A DNA stretch of 64,000 nt, taken from positions 1,130,001 through 1,194,000 of the forward strand of contig JABMCL010002109.1 in assembly GCA_018857735.1 (NCBI GenBank), written 5' to 3'. The notes under the pieces are model-generated. The model was given only the letters and a program-made list of their open reading frames with translations, did not search any database and was not told the origin of the DNA. The DNA comes from Alviniconcha marisindica (lineage: Eukaryota; Mollusca; Gastropoda; Provannidae). Every line of letters begins with the position of its first letter. Position 1 is the first letter of the stretch. This document shows positions 47,301 through 56,600 of this stretch, one piece after another. The position numbers were made by a program, and so were the translations under genes.

Positions 47301-50300
47301 TTGAAAATATAGCCTACAGTCTGATGTTTACTCAAGGCTTGTTTCCTTTCCAGATTGGAAAAGTGCTAAAAAATCCACAAATGGTAAGTTGCTTGAGTGT
47401 GGTTGCATGCAAATGAAGATCATTATTAAAGAAGTGGTTAAAAAAAGTTTTTAGCTTCTTCATGTATGTGTGTATGCGTGTAGAGGGGTGCATACATGTG
47501 TGTGTGTGTGTGTGTTTTGGATTACTACCACCCTACTTTTAAGACCGCCTTTCCTGGTGACCACCACCCCACATTTAAGACCACCTTTCCTGATGACTAC
47601 CACCCCACTTGTAAGACTTCCTTTCCTGATGACTACCACCCCATTTGTAAAACTTCCTTTCCTGATAACTACCACCCCATTTTAAGGCCTCTTTTCCTGA
47701 TGACAACCACCCCTTTTTAAGACCACCTTTTCTGATGACTACCACCCCACCCCACCCCACCCCCCACCCTCCTTTTAAGACCCTTTTTCCTGAAAGTAAA
47801 TGACCTCAGCAAGGGTCACACCTCTTTTAAAACCTCCATGCCTGAAACCCCTCACCTCGTATCCCCATGAAGCCCTCACCAAGGGTCACCCCTCTTTACA
47901 GGCCACTTTTGGCTTGATTTTTAAAGCAGTCTTAACTGAGAGGTTTCATTGTTTTTGTGGGCTTAAGAGGTGTGTTTTTTACTGTACTGGTCCTTAAAAT
48001 TGTACTGGTCCTTGAAATTGGTGTAGTTACGGCATATAGTTTTTGTTGCAGTAATTCCATCACTTGCACAGATGTTTTCTCTTGTGCCAGATGTCGAGTT
48101 GCCATGGTGCCACTGCCAATCCCATTCCAGAGATGTTGCGGCAGCTTGAAGTGGTGGTGCCAGACCCCTGCAGCTCTGGTGACAGCATGACACCAAAGCC
48201 AACCATTCCACTAGCTGACCGCCTAGAGGACTTTGCTGACCATCACATCTGTGTGGATCATCCCCACGCACATCGAGAGTTTGTCTTTGCTAAAGACATG
48301 GGCGTTTTGCAGAGGTATCAGTTTATGAGCATGAAGGCTCATAAAAATAAAAGTGAAAAAAGAAGAAAAAAAGACGAAGAAGAAACAGGTGCTTCAGTTG
48401 GCTGCCAGTACCATAGAGTTTGTTGGTTCAGTTCAGTGTTGCTTTACGTCCATGGCTAGTAGCAGAATTTGTGTGTATCTAGCCATGATATGGCATTGGA
48501 ATATCAACTCTTCTGCAAACATTGTTTATTTGAACTGGTACTGGGCAGTTTTCAGACACTGTATACAGACTGTGCCATGCTCCTAGCATGGGAATATCAA
48601 CTGTTCTGTTGTCATTGTTGTTTATTTGAACCTGTACTGGGCAGCTTTCAAACACTGCTGACTGCGCCATGCTAGTAGCAGAGTTTGTGTGTCGTGTATG
48701 TATAGTTAGTATTGTTTATTTGAACTGGTACTGGGCAGCTTTCAGACTCTGTATGCAGACTGTGCCATGCTAGTAGCAGAGTTTGTGTGTATTTAAGTTA
48801 GTATTGTTTATTTGAACTGGTATAGACAGCTTTCAGACTCTGTATGCAGACTGTGCCATGCTAGTAGCAGAGTTTGTGTGTATTTACAGTTAGTATTGTT
48901 TATTTGAACTGGTACTAGACAGCTTTCAGACTCTGTATGCAGACTGTGCCACAGAATTCTAGTAACAGAATTTGTGTATGTATAGTCATTGTTGTGTATT
49001 TGAACTCATACTGGGCAGCTTTCAGACTCTGTATGTAGACTGTGCCACAGAATTCTAGTAACAAAATTTGTGTGTATGTATAGTCATTGTTGTTTATTTG
49101 AACTCATACTGGGCAGCTTTTACTGTATGCAGACTGTGCCATGCTAGTAGCAGAGTTTGTGTGTCATGTATGTATAGTTAGTATTGTTTATTTGAACTGG
49201 TACTGGGCAGCTTTCAGACACTGTATGCAGACTGTGCCATGCAAGTAACAGAATTTGTGTGTATGTATAGTTAGTATTGTTTATTTGAACTGGTACTAGG
49301 CAGCTTTCACTGTATGCAGACTGTGCCATGCTAGTAGCAGAATTTGTGTGTATGTATAGTCATTGGTGTTCATTTGAACTGGTACTGGGCAGCTTTCAGA
49401 CACTGTATGCAGACTGTGCCACACCTGTTGGAGAGAGTGGTAGCAGGATGGCAGGACGCTCGGAGCAGCCGAAAACTCCGCAGCGACTGGAACCCTCAAT
49501 CTGCAGCATTGGAGCCACTCTGGCGGAGGAGACGTTGACGCCAGCACAACTTCGACAGATACCCAAATGGATGCTGGGAAGGCGAGGAAGTTCTTCAGGG
49601 TCTGCTTCGACGCTGGTGACGTTGGAAAAGTCATCCAGTAACAGTCCTGTTGAGGGGGGTGGCAGGTAGGTAGGGTGAGCTTGCCTGTGTTGAGTTCAAT
49701 TCTGTGCATTTGACACTCCAAGCGTAGCCTTAATCACTGTAATATACTGGTGTTAAAGTACAAAGAGACTGCATGGTGCGTGAACGTTTTATGATGTGTG
49801 TGTGTGTGTGTGTGTGTGTGATTAAATACATTGTAATTTAATTTGTTGTTTTTTGACTGGCATGAATGTATGAATTATACTGAATACAGTTTAGACACAG
49901 AATTCAACACTACAGTGTTGATGAAATTCTGAAGATTTTAATTTTTAATTTTTAAATGCTACAACAAAGTTTTCCCTCAGTTTGGTTGCTTTGTAACTGT
50001 GTTCTTTGTGGGGGGGGGGGGGGGTCATTTAGAGCAAGTTTTTATTTTTTATTTTTTTATCAGTCCTATTCTAATTACACAATTTTACTCCATGATGTAC
50101 ATATATTCAGTTTGAGTTTGTTTTGGGGGTTTTGTTTTTGTTTATCTGCATATAATTAAAAACAAATTATTAGAAAGAAGAAAAGAACTGAAGTGGAGGA
50201 ATAGGATGCTTTAAGTCATATATATACAGAGCAGTTTGTAACGAATTATAGCAATATAGCTTAACTGTACCACCCCAACACATTTATTCTGGAAACGTCT

Positions 50301-52834
50301 TGTTTGTTGTGTTTGCTGCTTTGTGTTGTCCTGATATTGAAAATTTCCAGCAACCTGTTGTCACATGGCTTGTGCATTTCACCAGATTTCTAGATTTCTG
50401 TTGAAAAGTGAATGTAGTTTTCCCCTTTAAGTTATGGGAAAAAATGTAGTCATGATACAGTGTGACCATTATCTGTTTGCGTTGATTTAGGTCGCGCCAC
50501 ACCATCTACATCATGACAGAGAAAGAACTGTTGGAAACTGCAAAAGACATTTTAAAACAGGTACTTTTCTTTCAAGTTTGCTGTTAAGGAGCAAGCACCA
50601 GCAAGAGGCAGTGTCAGAGAGATGTGAAAGAGGCTTTTGATTTCACAAGTTACAAAGAAGTGCGCAATTATTCAGTGTGCTTACAAGGTGAATACACTTA
50701 CTGAATACAAAGTGACATACAGAGTGTTTGACCACTGTTTGCATTTGTTTATGCTGGAAAGTGATGTGCTTCTGGGCGTGGTAACAGTGCCACAGTTGTT
50801 CTTTTGGGGTTAATTTCAGCAGGCTCTTTCATGCTTTACACACCGTTCTATGTCGAGCTCTACTGGCTTATCCTAGCGTTGGTGATGTTTGAGGATGTAC
50901 CACTGGTCGAGCTGATGTACCTTGTATTTACTCACATGCCAGGTGAGAGTTACCATAGGCAACTCGGGTCTTTGTGTGACATCTTTTGGGTGCTAATTAA
51001 CTCCCTTGAGTGTTGATTCTAGTGTTGGTGAGCTTGACTGCATTCAAAAGCCACATCAGCATTTTCTCTTTAAAAAAATCCTTTTGCGCCATGGTTAGAG
51101 GTATTAAATTGTTAATGTACATAGCTTCTTTTTTTATTATACAGTTTGTATGTCATGACATTCAGAACACTTTTGGTGACCATGAGCTGTGTTCTGCTGA
51201 TAAATGACAATTTAAAAAATACCCAAGAAAATCTGAATTTGGCCTGTACTGTCAAAAACAGTGTCTACTGCTGTTTACGTTTTACTAGCAAAATGTGTTG
51301 ATTTTATTTGGTTGTATATTCAAGGGGTAAATTGTAAACACAACTTTTTTCCATTTCAGTTTGATGTCCTTGTGTTGTCATGGAGCCTTGTTATATATTG
51401 ACCAGTTATAAAAAAATTGAAATAAAAGAATGCATTGTTACCACCGATATTACTTTACTTTTTTTCTTTTCTTTTTACTATATATATTATACAATTAATA
51501 TGATTATATTTTCTAAAGGCAGGGAGAGAGGACATGATTCCTACATCAGACATTGTCTCAGCTGGGACTGTAGACCCTGGTGGTGCCAAGAAAGATATCC
51601 AAGACTCGTCTGTACCAGCAACAACAGGGAAGCGTCATGCTGGTGCCGCAAGTGCAGACGTGTCTAAGAGCGTCAAGCAAAATACATGCGATACAGTGGA
51701 AACCACTGCAGCAGAAAAAAAGAAACAAAGGTAGAGTGGTGACTGTTTTTGAATGTTAACAAACAGATTTTTTTTATGCCTGTGTTCCTTTTTTTGTTGT
51801 TTTGTTTTTGTTGGTAAGTTCAGTGCAGAATTGAGGAGTAATAAGACAAAGCCCCCCCCCCCCCCCCCCCCAAAAAAGAGAGAGAGAGAAAAGAGGAGAG
51901 TTGAGAGTTTAGTGTTATCAGCATTGAGATGTTAAGAAACAAAATGATTCACGTTACTCAATTTGTTGTCAGTTTTTATGTTAGTGTCATTTTAGTGAAA
52001 TTGTCTGGTTACACTTTTTTTCCTTCTTTTTCTGCAGTTCAAACATGTACATCTGTAGAGCTCCATTCTGTTTGTTGACTGCGGTTTAATTTCTTTTGTT
52101 GTTGTCTTGTGTTAACTAATATGTCTGTGACTGGAAGTGAATGACATCTGTTTTCCATGAACAATACAGGAGCTTATGTACAGTTCCTCTTTGAAACCCT
52201 TTTCTCTGCTTGTCTGTGACTGGAAGTGAATGACATCTATTGTCCAGGAACAATACAGAAACTTAACAGTTCCTCTTGTGAACCCCTTTTCTCTGTTTGT
52301 CTGTAAGTGAATGACATCTGCTTTTCAGGAATGATACAGGAACTCAATGGTTCCTCTTGTGAAACCCTTTTCTCTGTTTGTCTGTGACTGGAAGTGAATA
52401 AAATCTGTTTTCCAGGAATACAGGAGCTTACATACAGTTTCTCTCATGAAACCCTTTTCTCTGTTTGTGACTGGAAGTGAATGACATCTGTTTTCCAGGA
52501 ACAATACAGGAACTTGACAGTTCCTCTTGTGAAACCCTTTTCTCTGTTTGCAGTGACTGGAAGTGAATGACATCTGTTTTCCAGGAACAATACAGGAGCT
52601 TACATACAGTTGAGTTTCTCTCGTGAAACCCTTTTCTCTTTGTAATGCAGACTTGAAGCTGGGACAGCGGTGAAGGCAGCGCAGCTGAGCGGAGTTGCCG
52701 CAGATGTGAATCAGAGGCCCATGGCATCCCCAGCCAATGACCAGTCACAGACCACCAGCCCTCATCTTGCGCCAAAAAGTGCAAAGCGCATACCAGCGCC
52801 AGACTGGTCTATTTTGGATGAAATCTTTTCTTGA
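37928..52834 (+). CDS. Large protein with CYREN/MRI-like Ku-binding C-terminal region (16-exon model)
   Basis: Model exons: 37928-37975, 39746-39967, 40473-40550, 42055-42181, 43276-43340, 44374-44527, 44736-44839, 45218-45277, 46239-46364, 46679-46750, 47354-47383, 48091-48314, 49393-49665, 50491-50560, 51519-51730, 52651-52834. All join in phase to give 682 residues. The first about 430 residues (MAANYDLVVVHGPP..., WERQFFLATSP, FCWVIVDGSHSS) are unrecognised. The rest resembles CYREN: IPKWML at about 493-498 (like the Ku-binding LPTWML of APLF and LPSW of CYREN), then HTIYIMTEKELLETAKDIL at about 531-549 (like TVYCMNEAEIVDVALGIL of CYREN), a low-complexity basic/acidic linker, and C-terminal WSILDEIFS (like CYREN VREIFFS). 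CYREN binds Ku and controls non-homologous end joining in the nucleus. Least certain are the first exon, the donor at 44839, the donor at 45277 (a stronger GTGAGT at 45283 breaks the phase), and the junction 48314/49393. An alternative for that junction, 48388 joined to 49413, adds a Lys-rich stretch and gives about 700 residues. Two adjacent genes are possible. Confidence 0.68.
38510..39455. repeat. About 47-bp minisatellite in intron 1 of the CYREN-like gene
   Basis: Some twenty diverged copies or part-copies of CAATTCACCATTGGGCAGTT, CACCACTGGACAAACAGAAA and CCCCAGA in tandem. Confidence 0.95.
40553..42030. repeat. 45-bp minisatellite filling intron 3 of the CYREN-like gene
   Basis: Around thirty copies of GTGTCAGCATGCACAGTGTA, CCTTGTTGACCTGTATTGAT and ACCAG. 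A shortened about 33-base variant is found between about 41310 and 41610. It occupies almost the whole intron between exons 3 and 4, ending about 25 bases before the acceptor. Confidence 0.96.
42775..42845 (-). mobile_element. Short retrotransposon 3' end (inverted)
   Basis: ATAATAATAATAGGGAATTT then GTAGAGCGCTTTCGGAGACT is the reverse of the GCGCTATACAAAAGTTATNATT-type tail seen at 57920 and 59430. This tail is typical of molluscan non-LTR elements. Confidence 0.5.
42963..43062. repeat. CA microsatellites
   Basis: Two CA runs (about 42963-42990 and 43041-43062) separated by a diverged CA-rich stretch, inside an intron of the CYREN-like gene. Confidence 0.9.
44221..44342. repeat. GT microsatellite next to an exon
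   Basis: A GT run of about 120 bases with small breaks, ending 30 bases before the acceptor at 44373 of the CYREN-like gene. A (TGTA)n run lies between it and the acceptor. Confidence 0.95.
45735..45850 (+). repeat. SINE-like dispersed repeat copy
   Basis: GATATACTAGTTTTAGCATG matches a stretch near 27355. It is followed by CCTGATACGACC and TTGACTGGGCATAAA, the dispersed tail described under 25808. Confidence 0.5.
46455..46515 (+). repeat. SINE-like dispersed repeat copy
   Basis: GGCCTGATGTGACCCTGTGT, GGTTGACAGGATGCTAAAAT and CCAAGAACTAAC. A close relative is at 29512-29560. Confidence 0.55.
46614..46634. repeat. Poly-C tract
   Basis: About 21 C residues, 45 bases before the acceptor of the exon at 46679. 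Confidence 0.95.
47518..47780. repeat. About 36-bp minisatellite
   Basis: Seven diverged copies of CCTGATGACTACCACCCCAC plus TTGTAAGACTTCCTTT, inside an intron of the CYREN-like gene. Confidence 0.93.
48452..49418. repeat. About 95-bp minisatellite overlapping an exon edge
   Basis: Roughly ten copies of a unit containing GTTTATTTGAACTGGTACTG, GGCAGCTTTCAGACACTGTA, TGCAGACTGTGCCATGCTAG and TAGCAGAATTTGTGTGTATG. The last copy runs into the exon ending at 49665; both plausible acceptors of that exon (before 49393 or 49413) lie within repeat sequence. Confidence 0.95.
50008..50022. repeat. Poly-G tract
   Basis: About 15 G residues in the intron between 49665 and 50491. That intron also holds a GT run at about 49796-49820 and is otherwise AT-rich. 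Confidence 0.9.
51851..51871. repeat. Poly-C tract followed by GA run
   Basis: About 20 C residues, then AAAAAAGAGAGAGAGAG. Confidence 0.92.
52130..52648. repeat. About 85-bp minisatellite in last intron of the CYREN-like gene
   Basis: Six copies of a unit containing GTGACTGGAAGTGAATGACA, TCTGTTTTCCAGGAACAATA and CCTCTTGTGAAACCCTTTTC. It reaches almost to the acceptor at 52650, which itself sits in a partial copy. Each unit contains TTTTCCAG, a decoy acceptor-like string. Confidence 0.95.
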
Positions 52835-53186
52835 CAAAAATGTGGCCAGTATGTACGTTGTGCAGTTTTTAACTCGTAGTTTTGCAAGCGCACACCGTCT
52901 TCTGACACAAGTGCCTTAACTGCACGCGGCATTGCTTTGCAGAGTAGAAGTGGTTAAAAATTGTGAAGAGTAATGAAAGGGGAAGAAGAAGAAAAGAAAA
53001 GGGGGGGGGGGGGGAGAAGAAGAAAATTCACCAACTGACCCAGGGGATTTTTACATTTGTCATTGTAAGCAGGAAGCTTTTATAGTTCAGTCTTCCAGTT
53101 AGAGTCAGTGAGCTTACAGACCTAGCTAATGTATTTTATCTGCTTATTTTTCTTTCTTGACATTTGTTTTTTTTATTAAGATGTGA

Positions 53187-53192
53187 AATAAA
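53187..53192 (+). terminator. Polyadenylation signal of the CYREN-like gene
   Basis: AATAAA in GTGAAATAAAAATGTTTCAG, about 350 bases after the stop at 52834, followed by GTGTGTTTGCATGC. Confidence 0.6.
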
Positions 53193-53288
53193 AATGTTTC
53201 AGAATGGGTACATGTGATGTGTGTTTGCATGCATTCTCAAAACATGCCATTTCAAGCATTAGGAGAATGGTAATATGCAGGATTTTTT

Positions 53289-53294
53289 TTTATT
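53289..53294 (-). terminator. Candidate MRPS18C polyadenylation signal
   Basis: Minus-strand AATAAA about 340 bases past the MRPS18C stop. With the plus-strand signal at 53187 it implies that the two convergent transcripts end within about 100 bases of each other or overlap. Confidence 0.4.
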
Positions 53295-53341
53295 AATGCA
53301 CTTTGCATGTAGACAGCTGAAAGGCAGATTGTGTGTGTGTG

Positions 53342-53368
53342 TGGGGGGGGGGGGGGGGGGGGGGGGGG
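53342..53368. repeat. Poly-G tract
   Basis: About 26 G residues following a short GT run, inside the presumed MRPS18C 3' UTR. Another G-run is at 53001-53014. Confidence 0.93.
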
Positions 53369-53630
53369 AGAGACAGAGGACAAGTATTTGTTACTCCCTA
53401 GATGCATGTTATAACTGCGTTTACCTATAACAAACATGTATTACGCTATTCCTCTTAAATACATTCATAAAATGAATTCAACTATGGACAAAAGCGCTTC
53501 AAAAACAATACTATTTTAATTATGTATATATTGAAAACGAGACAAAAATACTACAAGTTTCTTTCCAATCCTTTTCACAGACACATTCATTCATGTGAAA
53601 CCACTGCTTCGGACAGTTGCTTTCTGTTGA

Positions 53631-56600
53631 TCATCTAGCCGGTCTGAAGGGATCAAAGATGCGAGGATCTTTCAAGTACTCCGGCTGCTTCAGCATGTAA
53701 GGCATAAAACCTGAAATGTATAAAGCATACAAATTTACTTCCATGCACAGAATATATTTTGGGTAAACAATACTGCATGTGTGAGCACACTGGACAGAGG
53801 CTTTAATTACTGTGATGCCAAACAGAATGCCTTTTTGGCCAGTGCTTGAGCACTAGGGAACGAATACCCAATGAAAGACTAGCCTAATGAGGGATCACCC
53901 CTTTTTTACCACCCTTTTTTTCTCTGAAGTTTACAATTGTAAGTCAATGCTTGTCCAAGAACCACCCCTCTTTTAAGACCAATTCTTTTTTTTCTTTGAA
54001 ATTTGCAATTGTAACTTTAACTCTTAGTGAACGCTTGACCAAGAACCACCTCTTTTAAAACCACTACTTTCTTCTCTCTCTAAAATTTGCAATTGTAAGT
54101 GCACCACCCTTCTTTTAAAACCACTACTTTTTTCTCTCTCTGAAATTTGCATACACACACAAATTGTAAGTGAACCCCTGTGACCAAGAACCATCCCTCT
54201 TAAAACCACTACCTTTTCTCATTCTGAAATTTGCAACTGTAAGTGACCCCCTACCACTTCCAAGACCACTTTACTTTCTCTCTGAAATCAGCAACTGTTA
54301 GTGAACTGCCCCTTTCTAAGACCACTTTTTCTCTCCGAAATTTGCAACTGTGAGTAAACCACCCCTCTTTTCAGACCACTTTACTTCCTCTGAAATTAGC
54401 AGTTATGAGTAAACCATCGCACTTTTACGACCACTTTTGATTGAATTTTCGGAGGACTTTGAAAATGGGGTTCTACTGCACCCAACTTCTGATGGGCATA
54501 AACATGCTCGTGAGCTTTTGGCCTCAACTGAGAGTAGCGATTTCCCACCTGCGTTTCGCGACCGTTTGATAGCTCTCGCCACTTGTTTCTGCATGGGGAT
54601 GCACAGGCCGGTCACCGCTCGCCCATAGATGCGCCCGGTGTATGGGGACACGAACTGGCTCAGCAGTCGCACGTTCTGGACACACAAGCAAGTTGGTTAG
54701 TAGTTAGTAATTGGTTAGCCTCCTGTCAACCGCACGGGGCCACCTCAGGACAAGCAAACTCTGCCAAAAGCAAATGCACGTTTCAAAACTCTTTACTCGT
54801 TTATAAACTTTTTAGAAGTCAATCCCCAAAACCAATCCCTATGCAAACATGACACAAAACATACATGTATACACAAACATCAAACACATTGTCGAAGAGT
54901 CAGTCCCTTCAATATTACCCCTGTTAAAAGAGAATGTCATGCTAGGACATGCTGGTATTGCTGACCATCTTGTCTACTGATACAAGATTAAAGAAGTCAT
55001 TAAAGAAAGAAAAGAAAAAAGAATGGACAGAAACATAAAAAGTTATATAAATACATAACAGCAAATAGCAGTGCCATGTAGCAGCAAGCTGCACATACCA
55101 CCTACCACCATCTCTTAGCTGGTCAACAAGGGCCATACAGAAAAAAAATAACTCAAAAAATGTTTGAGTTTTCTGGGAAAAAGTCAGGGGAATGGACCAT
55201 TAGCAGAAAAATGACAAAACAGAAAGAACAAGAGGACTAGGCAGAAAAACAAGAGAGGAGACAGGAAAGGGAAATCAAATGACAGCTCTGAGATTCCAGA
55301 CAGGGGGGTAGATCATCAGACATCCCTGGCCTCCCTTTGGGGTACACACAAGCAAATGCACTGGTAATAATGGTACACTTATATTACAGTGCTTACCCTA
55401 GATGCTTTGCTATGAAGAACACCCAGACATGCACATACATGCCATATAAAAATTATAATAAAGGTTATTTTCAATACAAATCCTTAACTGTTCTAAGGAC
55501 CTTATAAAATAAATAGGGAGGAAGGAAAGGGTAATGATACACAAGTTATAAATGTCTCTCTACATCAATATGAAGAATGATGCATATATATATATATATA
55601 TATCACTTACCCCCCCCCCCCCCCCCCCCAGTAGCATTGAGGCACAGACATTACTTACCACCTCCCTCCCCTCTTCCCTCCCACCCCTTCCCCCAAGGTG
55701 CAGTGTTGGGGGGTGGGAGTGGGGGGGTAGGGGGGGGGGGGTTATGAGCTAAACAGAACAAGTTACGATCACAGAAGAAAAGACAAGAGTGAGACAGAGT
55801 TTCAACAGTTGCAGGAAATGTCAGAAAAGGTAGGTTTTGAGATTACTTTTGAAAGAAGAAAAACCATGACAGAAGGAAATACACCACCATGAGAGATGCC
55901 TGCCAGAAGAAGCAGGGGAGTGAACTTCTGTCAAAACACGCAATTTGCTCACACGATTCTTCCCAAATTATCTGTCGCACTTGGTCATGACACTGACCTA
56001 ACAGTTCAAAAGTATGCTACCTGCTGCGTTTTCTTTCAAAACATACTGATGTATGCCTTAAATAGCCATAGTCCTGTGTAACATGAGATGAAAGTTAAGA
56101 GGGTGAGGTGGAAAATTTCACATGCACAGTGACATCATACCTTGTAGTCGACATCAAGATTGTACTTGCACAGGATACATCTCTTATGTTCCTTCTGGAA
56201 AGGATTGTCCATGTCAGAGACTGGCTGCAAAATGAAATTAAATATTCATCCTGAACTTGAAGATGGCATACAAGTTAACAACAGCAGGAGCTCCTTCTCG
56301 CTGCATCAGTACATGCCCCTCAGATTCTCTGATGAGGGAGTCTCAGATTATACCATGCCATGCCATTCTCCTGTCCGCTATATTGTACATTTGGAGCATT
56401 GAACACTAAAATTAGTTACATTTGGAGTATTGGTAACTAAAATTCATTTTAATTAACTTGACTTCCTAGACTTTAGTCCTTGTCCTTGCGTGGTTCATTT
56501 GCGTGGAAATGTGAAAGGGATGATAAGCAGATTACAACGGTGGTCTTTCAATCATTAGAGGCTTCTCTGCATACACATACATTTAGTTAACAATAATAAA

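Noticed and set aside
48353..49343. Frames in the 95-bp repeat encoding FELVLGSFQTLYTDCA-type units
   Set aside because: Repeat-derived and interrupted. Only the last copy is contiguous with a supported exon.
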